Shown: positions 1-9,695, numbered from the stretch's first letter. The stretch is DNA of 64,000 nt from Nostoc carneum NIES-2107 (GCA_002368155.1 AP018180.1:4325380-4389379), one strand, 5' to 3'. Notes: generated by a model from the sequence alone, not told the origin. Numbers and translations are program-made.

Positions 1-537
1 AGTTTCTCGGTTTTTTATAGAAAGTTCAAATTTTGTTTATATAACCATTATAATTTTTGGTGTTATATGCTATTTTATTCTCTTAAAATCATCGAATCTC
101 TTGTGATGATAGCAATTTCAGGTTTAAGTAAATAAAAAGTAAAAATAATTACTTAAATTACTTGAGTACTTAAGGGATACTGATCGGGCACTTATTGATA
201 CTATGCTAAGAGCTTTGATACTTCTTGCAGAATCCCTCATATTTATAACAATTCAAAATTTGTCTTGATTGCGCGTTGGGGCAATGCCCATACGTGTCAA
301 CTTAACGTGAAACCCTTATCAGGACTTGATTTTGCATCAAATCGTTTACCATCAAGATCCGCGTTACCCCACCCCAGTTTTGTCTAAAGCCAAAACTTCC
401 CCTCCCCGCGCGCGGAGAAAAGTTGCGTGCGGGGGTTCCCCCCGCTGACAGGTGTAGGTATTTTACACGAAGGGTAAAACCCTGATGATTGCGTGGTCAA
501 TATGTAGGATTATGAATCTTAAAAAGGAGTGTTGTGT
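1..537. other. Intergenic region without a recognisable gene
   Basis: No convincing coding frame is seen on either strand. The first 240 bases are AT-rich. Positions about 415-446 carry a GC-rich palindromic stretch (AGTTGCGTGCGGGGGTTCCC) that recurs near 4493-4517 and, in weaker form, near 690-770. It is typical interspersed cyanobacterial repeat DNA. Confidence 0.6.
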
Positions 538-699
538 ATGAATCCATAATTTTTGACCGACTTCTCGAACGATGATTCAAGTGTTCCAATTATTGGACAA
601 TTGAAGAGTGAAGTTTTGAGAGAGTTCAAAACGTTGATTTTCAAGTATGGACTCATACCCATGCAAAAAACCTACACCTGTGAGCCCCCCGCCCTTGCA
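538..699 (+). pseudogene. Possible decayed small gene with early stop
   Basis: An excellent Shine-Dalgarno sequence (AAGGAG at 524-529) lies 8 bases before an ATG at 538. Codon 4 is TAA (547-549), after Met-Asn-Pro. Beyond the stop the same frame stays open and reads like ordinary protein (TDFSNDDSSVPIIG, then LKSEVLREFKTL) until it runs into GC-rich repeat sequence from about 670. One reading is that an original CAA (Gln) codon became TAA and the 3' end was then overwritten by a repeat. I do not recognise the family. It could also be chance; the strong ribosome-binding site is the main argument. Confidence 0.3.
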
Positions 700-944
700 A
701 ACTTCTCCCAAGGGGAGACGCTTTGCGAACGGGGGAGGGGATTGAGGGGAGGGGTAAAACGCCTGTGGGATAAGCCTTTTTGCTTAAATTTACACCTCTG
801 GGCAATGCCTTGCCCCTAAAGTCTGTCGCATTCTTTTTTCAAATTGGTATCACTTTTTATTTTTCAGCCAACCCTGGTTGGATTTAGCATCTGTTGCATT
901 CTTTTTTTCATATTTATATGAGTTTGAGGTAGATACGATCGCAA

Positions 945-3900
945 TTATTTACGCTGAACAATTTGCGCGATCGCCTGAATTAACTCGTCTGGATCAACGG
1001 GTTTGGAAAGATAGAACTGAAAACCAGCTTGCAGAGCTTGCTTTTTGTTCATATCCCCAGCGTAGGCTGTTAAAGCGATCGCAGGGATTTTTCCCCCTTG
1101 TTCTCTAATCTCGCGGATTAATGTATAACCATCGATTTTGGGCATTCCAATATCCGCTAGCAAAATGTCAGGTTGAGTTTGCTGGAGTAGCTGTAATGCT
1201 TCTGTGGCAGAAGATACGGAGATAACGGTAGCGCCTGCTTCTTCTAAAATAAAATTAACTAAGTCTAAATTATCTACTTCGTCATCTACAGCTAACACCT
1301 GAATTCCCTGCAAACTCAAGCTATCTGTTATTGATTCTTCCACTGCTGTTTTTAATGTTGGTGTCGGTAATAAAGGTAAATTAATGGTGAAGGTAGAACC
1401 CTGTTCTATGCCTAGACTCTCGGCTTTGACAGTTCCGCCATGCAGTTCAACAATTTGCCGGACAATCGCCAATCCTAATCCTAAACCCCCAAAAGTTCTG
1501 GTGATACTACTATCAGCTTGCCGGAAATAATCAAAGACGTAGGGTAGGAATTCGGGGTTGATACCTCTACCTGTATCTATAACTTGAATCTGCGCCTGTG
1601 AATTATTTTTCTCTAAACGAATTTCTACCCTACCCCCTGTAGGTGTGAACTTCACCGCATTCGAGAGCAAATTCCAGATAACTTGTTGCAATCGCGTTGC
1701 ATCGCCTAATACTTGCCCAACATTGGCTGCAAAATCAGTGTAGATGGGAATTGCTTTAGCTGCAGCTGCTAAATGTACAGTTTCTACAGCCGCGCTAATA
1801 GTCGCTTTCAGGTCAACAGCATCAGAATTTAAACTGAACTTACCCTGTAAAATGCGCGAAATATCTAGGATATCGTCAATTAGCTGGACTTGTAACTTGG
1901 CATTGCGCTCGATTGTTTCTAGCGCCACAGCCGTTTTATTGACATTAAGATTGCCACTACGAAGTAATTTAGTCCAACCAAGAATCGGACTCAATGGTGT
2001 TCGCAGTTCATGAGAGAGGATAGCGAGAAATTCGTCTTTTGTGCGGTTAGCTGCTTCTGCGGCGGCTCTAGCGCGTTTTTCGGCTTCGTAAAGTTGGGCA
2101 CGAGCGATCGCACCAGCAGCTTGTTGTGATAAAGCTAAGATAAATGCTCGCTCATCTTGATTGAGTGCGGAAAATTCTTGAAAACCAAGGGAAATTCCTC
2201 CCACTGCTCGACCTTCCAGCATTAGGGGTAAGGAAATCCAAGCAGCATAATCATAATTAGCGTAGATATCTGCCAGATGCGGATAGTGCATGACTCGCTG
2301 CTCTATCGACTCTTCCCAAATCGGTTTGCCAGTACGCACTGCATCCGATAGGGGAGATGATACGTTAATGGCAACTCTCTGCCAACTTTTGACTACCTCT
2401 AGTTGAAAACCGATAGAATGAATGATTTCTAATTCCTTACCATTCTCACAGACAACTGCTACTAAAGCCGCAGCCGCACCTAAAACAGCAAAGCTTTGTT
2501 CTACAATTACTTCTGCAACTTCAGTTGGTGTCAGCGATTCCGAAAGGGCAGAGGTAACTAACTGTAAACTAGCGTTACGGTTAGCAGTTTGCTTGACTTG
2601 TTGATACAGTCGAGCATTCGCGATCGCCATCGCTGCTCGGTCTGCGATATCTTGAAATAATCTGCGGTCTTCGTTGCTATAAGGTTCTCCAGGCCTTTCC
2701 CGCGAAATACTCAAGGTGCCAATAATTTGTTCTTGCACCTTCAACGGTATCATTAACAAACTATAAACGCCGTAGCGCTCGACATAAGGTAAATATTCTC
2801 GTTTAATAGATTTACGAATTTCTTCTGGTGAAGCAACTGGCAAAAAAATCGTTTCCCCTGTTTGGGCGACGAGTCCAGTCATTCCATCATCAATAGAACG
2901 CCGTTGAGTGAGTAGTTCACCGATAAATTCCCGAACTTCGGGATTGACATGGTAATAAGAAACCGTATCTAGCCAATGTTGATCCTGAGATAACAAACTC
3001 AAGACACAGGAATCACCAGTTAAATTGCCAATCAGTTGGGTGATGGTATCCAACAAAGTTTGTAAATCTAATCTAGCGGCGGCAAAAGTTTGTGATGCTT
3101 GCGCGAGAAACTTTTCTCTTTGTTCTACGCGTTTGCGATCGCTAATATCCTGAAATACCATCACACAAGTTGCAGGGCGATCATACATTGCAGGTAAAGT
3201 ATCAGCATGAACCAACAACGGGTAAACACCTGTTGGGGTATGCCAATTCAACTCTGCTGCTTGAATTGTTTCGCCACGGGTAACTCGTAATGCTGGCAAT
3301 TGTTCAGCAGGGATAAACTTTCCTGTAGCATCGGTACAGTAAAAGTCTGTATCATATACTCCAGAGGGGCGATCACTATACATTTCACCTCCTGCCATTA
3401 GTTTTGCCGCTTTGTTGGCGAAGGTAAAACAAGTAGTATTTGGGTCAATAAATACCAATGGAATCGGTAGCAAATTTAGTACCGCCTCCAGCCATTGCCT
3501 TTGATTAGTTTGAGCTTGAGCCTGCTGCTGAAATACTTGTTCTAATTGTTTGCGGTCATTAATATCAGTAGAAGTACCATACCAACGAGTAATTTTTCCT
3601 GTGCGATCGCGGTTAGGAATGGCCCTTGTCAAATACCAGCGATAAGAGCCGTCAGCAATTTTCAAGCGACATTCTATTTGGTAATCTTTACCTGTAGCCA
3701 CTGTTGCCATCCAGCTATTGATACATTGCTGTAAATCCTCTGGGTGAACTAATGGATACCAACCCTCAGCCAGGAGTTGTTGCAAATTTATACCAAAGGT
3801 ACCCAGGGCTTGCTGGTTGAAGTATTCTAATTCACCATTGGGTTTACAAGTCCAAACTATATGAGGAATAACATCAAGAACTTGCCGAAACCAATCTTCA

Positions 3901-4244
3901 GCTTGCTGCCCATTTTCCGTATATTTACTGCAAATATCTGTATTATCAAGCTGGACTACATTCAGTATTGCATCGGCAGTGCGTAGGCTTAGCCCGTCGT
4001 AGACATCGCTATTATGGAGATTTAGTAGTGCTGCAACTGTGTCATTACTTTTGGCAAAATTATTCGCAGCATCAAGTTCTAAACTCCGAGCAAAGCGTTC
4101 TACAAGTTCAGAACGAGAAATGCCGCGTTTATGTGCCTCCTGCTGTAATAGTTGCCAAGCCGTCTTCGTCAACGATAGGTTAACTGGCTGCTTCGCTTCT
4201 AATCCCCAACTTTGGATAAACTTACCCCTTTTATCACGCTTCAC
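945..4244 (-). CDS. Hybrid sensor histidine kinase (PAS-PAS-GAF-GAF-HisKA-HATPase-REC)
   Basis: This 1099-residue soluble hybrid histidine kinase has no membrane segment. Order of domains: an N-terminal stretch (residues 18-56, VNLSLTKTAWQLLQQEAHKR then GISRSELVERFARSLE) resembling a ribbon-helix-helix DNA-binding fold; PAS at about 117-236; a second PAS at about 250-375; GAF at about 390-550; a second GAF at about 575-725; the dimerisation domain with phospho-accepting His745 (SHELRTPLSP); the ATPase domain with N-box NLLSNAVKF, DTGRG and GLGLGLA; and a C-terminal receiver with Asp1031 (LLADIGMP) and the conserved Lys (LSKPVD). GAF domains in cyanobacteria may bind bilins, but I did not locate a clear chromophore Cys. 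The start is GTG. The gene stands alone, so its response partner is unknown. The RHH-like head is the odd feature. Confidence 0.9.
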   Translation of the reverse strand: MKRDKRGKFIQSWGLEAKQPVNLSLTKTAWQLLQQEAHKRGISRSELVERFARSLELDAANNFAKSNDTVAALLNLHNSDVYDGLSLRTADAILNVVQLDNTDICSKYTENGQQAEDWFRQVLDVIPHIVWTCKPNGELEYFNQQALGTFGINLQQLLAEGWYPLVHPEDLQQCINSWMATVATGKDYQIECRLKIADGSYRWYLTRAIPNRDRTGKITRWYGTSTDINDRKQLEQVFQQQAQAQTNQRQWLEAVLNLLPIPLVFIDPNTTCFTFANKAAKLMAGGEMYSDRPSGVYDTDFYCTDATGKFIPAEQLPALRVTRGETIQAAELNWHTPTGVYPLLVHADTLPAMYDRPATCVMVFQDISDRKRVEQREKFLAQASQTFAAARLDLQTLLDTITQLIGNLTGDSCVLSLLSQDQHWLDTVSYYHVNPEVREFIGELLTQRRSIDDGMTGLVAQTGETIFLPVASPEEIRKSIKREYLPYVERYGVYSLLMIPLKVQEQIIGTLSISRERPGEPYSNEDRRLFQDIADRAAMAIANARLYQQVKQTANRNASLQLVTSALSESLTPTEVAEVIVEQSFAVLGAAAALVAVVCENGKELEIIHSIGFQLEVVKSWQRVAINVSSPLSDAVRTGKPIWEESIEQRVMHYPHLADIYANYDYAAWISLPLMLEGRAVGGISLGFQEFSALNQDERAFILALSQQAAGAIARAQLYEAEKRARAAAEAANRTKDEFLAILSHELRTPLSPILGWTKLLRSGNLNVNKTAVALETIERNAKLQVQLIDDILDISRILQGKFSLNSDAVDLKATISAAVETVHLAAAAKAIPIYTDFAANVGQVLGDATRLQQVIWNLLSNAVKFTPTGGRVEIRLEKNNSQAQIQVIDTGRGINPEFLPYVFDYFRQADSSITRTFGGLGLGLAIVRQIVELHGGTVKAESLGIEQGSTFTINLPLLPTPTLKTAVEESITDSLSLQGIQVLAVDDEVDNLDLVNFILEEAGATVISVSSATEALQLLQQTQPDILLADIGMPKIDGYTLIREIREQGGKIPAIALTAYAGDMNKKQALQAGFQFYLSKPVDPDELIQAIAQIVQRK

Positions 4245-4362
4245 AGAGGCACTATCCCGTATACCTATATGGCTAAACTTATTAAATCACACAGCCTCAT
4301 TTAAAAAATCAGACTGGCAGTTAGCTCATAATCTGTCAATTGGAAGATGACAATTGATAAAG

Positions 4363-4689
4363 GGGGTTTGTCATTTGTCATTTGTCATTTGTCATTTGGT
4401 AATGGGTAATTCAATTTTGGATTTTGCGTACTCCTGCGGAGAAGCAAGCTACGCGTAGCGTGTCGTTGGCGCAGCCTCTCGTAGAGAAGACAAAAGTTGC
4501 GTGTGGGGGTTCCCCCGTTGAGCAAACTTTTCTTGGCGTAGCCTCTCCCTTTGGGAGAAGACGGATTTGCAATTTTGGATTGGCTTTAAATCTAAAATCC
4601 AAAATCTAAAATCTAAAATTCCTATTCCCCAGTCCCCATTACCCCTTATCCCCAGAGGGGGCCCCGAGTTCCCCAATCCCCTTGTCTCC
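4363..4689. repeat. Cluster of interspersed repeats between convergently read genes
   Basis: This gene-free stretch between the kinase and the lipase is built from repeat families seen elsewhere in the window: four tandem GTCATTT units near 4370-4397, a GTTGCGTGTGGGGGTTCCCCC palindromic unit near 4495-4517, tandem AAAATCTAAAATC near 4590-4620, and CCCCAGTCCCCATTACCCC-like runs at 4620-4689. Short open frames here are translations of these repeats and are not genes. Confidence 0.75.
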
Positions 4690-5532
4690 CTAATCCCCAT
4701 GACAGTCTAGCCAATTTTGCAAATCAGCCACTACTTCTTTGTAATTGATGTCATTGTGTAACTCATGATACGCTCCGGGATATACAATCCGTAGCTTATC
4801 TTTGGCAGAAACTAACTCGTAAAATCTCTCGCCTCCTTGTGGTAAAGCTACCTTGTCAGCTTCGCCGTGGAGAATTAGTAGCGGTAATTGCCATTCAGTA
4901 GCATGAGTATAAATCCAATCTACGGTAGCTAAATACTCCGTAGCTAAACGCGCAGTTCCTAAAGTATGACGTAGAGGATCTTGGGCGTAAGCAGCTAAAA
5001 TCTTTTGATCACGGGAAGCTGAAGACAAATCCAAGCCAGTGCTGAGGCTGAACTGCGGCCAAATGCGGGAAAGTAACTTACCTAAAAGTAGACGGAATTT
5101 TGACACCCCCACTCCCAAAGCAGGTGCTAAAGCGATCGCACCTTTTAATGTAGATGCTTCATTGGGATAGTGCAAAATATAGTCTAAGACAACGACTGCA
5201 CCTAAACTTTGACCCATAATAAAAATTGGGCATCCTGGCTGCTGAGTCTCAATTAACTTGATGAAAGCTCTCAAGTCTTCACGAAACTCAGCCCAACTAT
5301 TAATATGGCCTCGTTGTCCTGGGGAACTTCCATTACCACGCATATCAAAAGCGTAGATAGCATATTGGTGAGGTATCAGTTGGTCAATAATATTTCCAAA
5401 TCTGCTACTATGGGCTCCCAATCCATGCACAATTACCAAGATTCCCCTTAATTGACCTTCTGGAAACCAGCTTTGGTAATAGAGATCAAGCTCACCCAAA
5501 CCTTTGAAAGTATCTTCGCTATGGTACACCAT
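4690..5532 (-). CDS. Alpha/beta hydrolase, monoacylglycerol lipase-like
   Basis: This 280-residue serine hydrolase is of the lysophospholipase/monoacylglycerol lipase type (Hydrolase_4), probably cytoplasmic, cleaving glycerolipid-derived esters. Visible features are the oxyanion segment VHGLGAHSSR (about 35-44), the nucleophile elbow GQSLGA with Ser109, the acid in HGEADKV (about Asp226) and the catalytic His in PGAYHEL (about 256). The motif FDMRGNGSSPGQRGH is typical of this subfamily. The length is normal. The 3' end abuts repeat DNA, and the gene appears to be monocistronic. The substrate cannot be told from sequence. Confidence 0.85.
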   Translation of the reverse strand: MVYHSEDTFKGLGELDLYYQSWFPEGQLRGILVIVHGLGAHSSRFGNIIDQLIPHQYAIYAFDMRGNGSSPGQRGHINSWAEFREDLRAFIKLIETQQPGCPIFIMGQSLGAVVVLDYILHYPNEASTLKGAIALAPALGVGVSKFRLLLGKLLSRIWPQFSLSTGLDLSSASRDQKILAAYAQDPLRHTLGTARLATEYLATVDWIYTHATEWQLPLLILHGEADKVALPQGGERFYELVSAKDKLRIVYPGAYHELHNDINYKEVVADLQNWLDCHGD

Positions 5533-5797
5533 TTAAATTTGAGATTGTAGTTATCAGGACTTACGCGACTGGTACATCTATCTTCTTGTGTAAGAGCCAA
5601 GGATTAAAAATTCAAGTTTTTTTGACTTTGGACTTTGGACTTTTGACCCTTGACAGCCTAAACGAAAAAAATGTGACATTTGCGTAAATCCTATTAATAT
5701 TTCTATAACCAGAGATTAGTTAATAATTGCACAATAAGAACTAAGATTTATTTACAAATTCAATAAGGCTATTATTCACAATATTTGTAGTGAAGTT

Positions 5798-6787
5798 GTG
5801 ACTCAAAACTACACAGAAGAGAACAATTCTCAGATATTTGCAAAAGAAAAATCTAATTCCCGAGAAAATCAAACACAACTACCCAACGTACCACCCTTGA
5901 CTGCCCAAAGCATTAACCGAGTACGAGAGGGTTTAGCTGCGGCTGTCGATCCTGCTGTGCGCCAGAAGATTGCAGAAACGCTGCAACAGTTAACAGACAT
6001 GACTTCCCAGTATCCAGAACCGCGAGTTCACCCTGGAGTGCGTCGTTTTGTGTTGCGATCGCTCATTCACACTTTTTTTCAAATCCAGGTAGAATACTTA
6101 GAAAGATTTCCTCAACAACCAGCAATCTTAGCCGTCAACCATCTCCACCATATTGACCCCTTTCTTTTACTCAGCGAAATTCCTACCCAACCTTACTACT
6201 ATATTTTGGGTGATGCTCGTACCCTTTATAACAAGTGGTGGAAACGCTTCATTTTAGGTTTTGCTGGTGGTGTCATCCCTTTAGAAAGGATGTGGAAAGA
6301 AGAATTTACAGTAATTGCAGAAGCGAAAGCTGGACGACAAGAACTATTGAAATTAGCGACAGAAATTGAACAGAATGTTCCTAAAGGTACAGATATTCAA
6401 ACACTAAGACAAATTGATCGCATTGTGCTGACAATTTTGACTCGTGGTGATGGGATAGTTTTATTTCCTGAAGGACGACTCGGAGAAACTGAGGGAAATT
6501 TACACCTTCCTTTGAAGCGAGGAACTGTAATTTATGCTCTAAAATCTGGAGTACCAATTGTACCAGTAGCGATGATTGGTACCCATAATCTGTATTTAAG
6601 AAAAAAGTTAACTATTAGATTTGGTAACCCATTATACTTTGCTCAAAATCCTATACCCAAACATCAAGAAGTTGAGCAAGTATTGTTGAGATTGCAATCT
6701 GAAATGCAAGCTCTTTTACCAATAGATTATCAAGAACCAGCTGGGCCAAAGTTATTATGTAATTTCCTCAATCACTTATTTTGGTGA
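5798..6787 (+). CDS. Lysophospholipid acyltransferase family protein (PlsC-like)
   Basis: This 329-residue glycerolipid acyltransferase transfers an acyl chain to a lysophosphatidic-acid-type acceptor in membrane lipid synthesis. The catalytic box NHLHHID (His115 and Asp120, the HX4D motif) and the acceptor-phosphate box FPEGRLGETEG (about 222) are intact. The N-terminal 90 residues are hydrophilic and not typical of the shortest PlsC proteins, and a helical insert at about 165-210 separates the two halves. Translation begins at GTG (5798). The next gene on the same strand is more than 1 kb away, so it is probably transcribed alone. Confidence 0.85.
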   Translation: MTQNYTEENNSQIFAKEKSNSRENQTQLPNVPPLTAQSINRVREGLAAAVDPAVRQKIAETLQQLTDMTSQYPEPRVHPGVRRFVLRSLIHTFFQIQVEYLERFPQQPAILAVNHLHHIDPFLLLSEIPTQPYYYILGDARTLYNKWWKRFILGFAGGVIPLERMWKEEFTVIAEAKAGRQELLKLATEIEQNVPKGTDIQTLRQIDRIVLTILTRGDGIVLFPEGRLGETEGNLHLPLKRGTVIYALKSGVPIVPVAMIGTHNLYLRKKLTIRFGNPLYFAQNPIPKHQEVEQVLLRLQSEMQALLPIDYQEPAGPKLLCNFLNHLFW

Positions 6788-7088
6788 AGATTTCTTTAGG
6801 GGCTTCCAGAAATTAAATTATTCAATCAGCAAGGGCGAAGATATTGAGCAAATTCTTTCTCTTCCTCTGCTACCCTAGCGATAGAATATTTTTTTAGTTG
6901 GAAGTCCCTAATAAGCTAAAACACATCTAATTTGCATATTAAATTTAATCAAACTCTTGTGGGGTGGGCATCTTGCCCGCCCCGATCATGTAACTTAAAT
7001 GCCGATTAGCTTCCCTACAGCAAGCAGTTGCGAGTCTACGGAGTAAACCTCGCAAAAGATTTGGGATTCTGGCGTACACAACAGCGAG
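6788..7088. other. Intergenic region with a palindrome
   Basis: No gene is seen. A GC-rich hairpin, GGGGTGGGCA (6961-6970) with TGCCCGCCCC (6974-6983), interrupts AT-rich DNA. A related hairpin occurs at 46603-46626. Neither is followed by a T-run, so they look like dispersed palindromes and not terminators. Confidence 0.6.
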
Positions 7089-7514
7089 CTATTTTCGTTG
7101 TTGATAATCTTCAGAGGACATCGGATCTAGTTCCCAACGGCGATCGTCACGCTCTTCTAAGATATCGTTAGTGCGGAGAAAAGAGCGATCGTCCATTTCT
7201 AGCCCAACTGCGGCTTCTAAATCTTCAGTGACGTTTTGATCGGGAGTGGGAGCAGTACCACCAACTGCTTCATCCCCCACCGCATCCGCATCTTCCCAAT
7301 AAGCATCAACATCACCACCAGTCAGTTCGGGACTGGTTTCTGTATACTCACGCCGTTCTGCTTGTATGGAACGCCCACCGATATTGTACCCTGGCAAGTC
7401 TTTCACCCCAGTACCGTAGGATTCGGTGATTGCCTGAGGCAAATCATCAGAGTTAATTTCTTGATTATTATTTTCTTCTGCCATAATGCTAGCCATTTGG
7501 TGCATCTTCACCAT
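7089..7514 (-). CDS. DUF6335 family protein
   Basis: This small acidic cyanobacterial protein is 141 residues from the first ATG, or 131 from the ATG at 7484, whose product begins MAEENNNQ and looks a more natural start. Conserved-looking elements are DLPQAITESYGTGVKDLPGY, a stretch rich in Asp/Glu (DVDAYWEDADAVGDEAVGG) and the C-terminal RRWELDP. I assign it to DUF6335 from memory of that pattern; its function is unknown. It is read divergently from the DUF2267 gene that opens the stress gene run, sharing a 327-base intergenic region, which suggests but does not show common regulation. Confidence 0.7.
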   Translation of the reverse strand: MVKMHQMASIMAEENNNQEINSDDLPQAITESYGTGVKDLPGYNIGGRSIQAERREYTETSPELTGGDVDAYWEDADAVGDEAVGGTAPTPDQNVTEDLEAAVGLEMDDRSFLRTNDILEERDDRRWELDPMSSEDYQQRK

Positions 7515-7841
7515 AACCTTTTACTAACAGAAGCTGTGTCTAACTTGGGATGTATAACTTTAGAAATAAAAGAATCTATCCCTTGGGAACGAAGATAATT
7601 TGATATTTGAACCATAACCTTGTAAATATGAATTCATGGTCAAACCCCGTGTAGTTGAAGTTATTAGTTATGAGTAATAAGTTAATAAAGGAAAAATTTG
7701 CTTAGTAGCTTATTACTTATAACTAATTTTTATTCAAAAAATTAACAAGCTAAATCAATTAATCTTTTTTGAATTTTCTTGTTGCTCTCAACTACCTGAA
7801 TGCTAACTCACAGCATGAATGGGGAAAAACGGAGGTAGAAA
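7515..7841. promoter_or_regulatory. Divergent intergenic region of the stress island
   Basis: The region separates the minus-strand DUF6335 gene from the plus-strand run that starts with DUF2267. It is AT-rich, without an open frame, and must hold both promoters. Near its right end GGAGGT (7831-7836) is a strong ribosome-binding site for the GTG at 7842. No recognised operator was identified. Confidence 0.5.
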
Positions 7842-8243
7842 GTGCAATACGAAGAGTTTATTACCCACGTACAAAGCCTGGCTCTATCAGATTCTCGTGT
7901 AGAGGCAGAACGTGCTACCCGGGCGACATTAGAAACAATTAAAGAAAGAATTCCTGCAGAGGAAGTACAAGCATTAGCAGAACAGTTACCAAGAGAACTC
8001 AAGAACTATTTAGAAACAAGTCAAGGACAACCTGGACAAATTTTTAATCTCCAAGAATTTATTAACCGTACTAGTCAAAAAGAAAATATTGAACCTACAA
8101 CTGCCGCTATTCATGTTAGAGCAGTTTTTGCTGTGCTACAAAATGCAGTTGTTCCAGAAAAGTTTGCTAGTTTTCATGCCTATTTTTCTCACGATTACGA
8201 AGAACTCTTTACTAGCGCCTCAAGTAGTGAAGTTTCTACATAA
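7842..8243 (+). CDS. DUF2267 domain-containing protein
   Basis: This 133-residue soluble helical protein fits DUF2267: the opening YEEFITHVQSLALSDSRVEAERATRATLETI, the motif RIPAEEVQALAEQLP and the closing Leu/Phe-rich half. The family is widespread next to stress genes and has no established biochemical role. The start is GTG (7842), supported by GGAGGT five bases upstream. It is the first plus-strand gene of the stress run and lies 87 bases before the PfpI fusion gene, so cotranscription is likely. Confidence 0.8.
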   Translation: MQYEEFITHVQSLALSDSRVEAERATRATLETIKERIPAEEVQALAEQLPRELKNYLETSQGQPGQIFNLQEFINRTSQKENIEPTTAAIHVRAVFAVLQNAVVPEKFASFHAYFSHDYEELFTSASSSEVST

Positions 8244-8330
8244 AAAATATATCCCATAGAGGATAAAACAAATTAACAAAATGGTTGACTATTTTACTAG
8301 TTGAATTTACAGATACATAGGAAGAATTAG

Positions 8331-9428
8331 ATGGCACACACTAACAATCATTCTGCTAAGAAAAAAGTGGCAATTCTCATAGAAAATGGGGTTGAGGATG
8401 CAGAATTTACCGTTCCTTACAATGGCTTAAAACAAGCCGGGATGGATGTAGTAGTCCTCGGCGGACGCATGAATGAGAAGTATAAGGGAAAGCAAGGCAA
8501 AGTCAGTATCCAAGCAGATGCTACCACCACAGAAGCGATCGCATCGGAATTTGATGCAGTGGTAATTCCTGGCGGTATGGCTCCCGATAAAATGCGCCGC
8601 AATCCCAATACAGTACGCTTTGTCCAAGAAGCCGTGCAGCAAGGAAAATGGGTAGCGGCGGTATGTCACGGGCCACAAATGTTAATTGAAGGTGATTTAC
8701 TCAAAGGTAAGCGCATCACCGGTTTTAGAGCGATCCGCAAAGACATTATCAATGCTGGCGCAGATTTTAAAGATGAGGCGCTAGTAGTTGATGGTAATTT
8801 AATTACTTCCCGTGAACCCGGAGATTTGGCGATTTTTACCACAGCGATTCTCAGCCGTTTGGGTTACGGTGGTAAAGATGCGGCATTACCTAGCGAGAAG
8901 GATACAACCGCAGAATGGTGGAAGCTGGCTGATGCTTGGGGTGGTTCAACCAAAGGCGATATCGTTAAAAATTTAAATACGGCTTTGGCTGGTGAGCGCT
9001 ATTCTTTGGAAGCATTAGAAAAATATCTCGAAAAGGAATCTAACACAGAAGCGCGATCGCTTTTTCAAGAACTCATCGGTACTAAACAGCGCCATATCCA
9101 AATCATCGAAACCTATCTCGACAGGCTAGGCGAAAAACCCTCCTTAGCTGTAAATGTCGCAGAACAATACGCCAAGGTAAAAACCGCCTTAACGGGAAGT
9201 GATAACGTATATCAAATCCGTTCAGCTTTGGGCGACTTACAAACAGGTATTGGCGATATTGGCAATTTATGGGCGAAGCTGACAGATCCCGTAGCCACCG
9301 CTATTTTTAAAGAAATTTACCAGAATTTGTTGCAATACGAACAACGATTAGTCGGGTTGTATCGCCAGCTTCTAGGTAGTGAAGTTCAGGCTCCTAAGCC
9401 AACTACAGGCGCAGCTACCGCTATGTAA
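8331..9428 (+). CDS. DJ-1/PfpI family protein fused to a C-terminal helical bundle domain
   Basis: This is a two-domain protein of 365 residues. Residues 11-180 form a DJ-1/PfpI glutamine-amidotransferase-like domain: the acid in ENGVEDAEF, the nucleophile elbow AAVCHGPQMLI with its Cys and adjacent His, and TSREPGDL, all as in PfpI-type deglycase/protease proteins. Residues about 205-350 are all helical (LNTALAGERYSLEALEKYLE, TKQRHIQIIETYLDRL) and resemble the ferritin-like or hemerythrin-like bundles of DUF892/DUF2383-type stress proteins, though without an obvious full set of metal ligands. Stand-alone PfpI proteins are about 170-190 residues, so the fusion is notable. A role in protein or carbonyl damage repair is inferred from the first domain and the neighbouring dehydrogenases and catalase. 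Confidence 0.8.
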   Translation: MAHTNNHSAKKKVAILIENGVEDAEFTVPYNGLKQAGMDVVVLGGRMNEKYKGKQGKVSIQADATTTEAIASEFDAVVIPGGMAPDKMRRNPNTVRFVQEAVQQGKWVAAVCHGPQMLIEGDLLKGKRITGFRAIRKDIINAGADFKDEALVVDGNLITSREPGDLAIFTTAILSRLGYGGKDAALPSEKDTTAEWWKLADAWGGSTKGDIVKNLNTALAGERYSLEALEKYLEKESNTEARSLFQELIGTKQRHIQIIETYLDRLGEKPSLAVNVAEQYAKVKTALTGSDNVYQIRSALGDLQTGIGDIGNLWAKLTDPVATAIFKEIYQNLLQYEQRLVGLYRQLLGSEVQAPKPTTGAATAM

Positions 9429-9695
9429 ATTCTGCTTCAACCACAGGAGAGGACACTTTTCAGCAGGGATGACCCAAAGTGGAAAGTGTCCATTACGCAA
9501 AGAACTAGAGAGAGAAGAGAGCCTTTGCGTCTTCAGTGGTCATTTTACAGTAATCAGGAGAAAAAAGACCAATAGTTATTTGATGGTACAAGCCCCGGAT
9601 TTATCTGTGGAATCAATCGAAAATCCTTAAGCCTCTAGACTTATCTATCGTGTCAATCCAAAATCCCAAATCCCAAATCTAAAATCTAAAATTGT

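Noticed and set aside
553-819. An 88-codon open frame starting at TTG
   Set aside because: The second half is translated GC-rich repeat and the TTG has no ribosome-binding site of its own. I kept only the candidate decayed gene from the ATG at 538.
878-1108. Plus-strand frame overlapping the end of the sensor kinase gene
   Set aside because: It is a shadow of the receiver-domain coding sequence, without a start signal.
4411-4700. Several short frames on both strands
   Set aside because: They are translations of dispersed repeats.
9379-9630. 83-codon frame running out of the PfpI fusion gene
   Set aside because: It begins inside the PfpI gene in another frame and continues through intergenic DNA with no protein-like composition.
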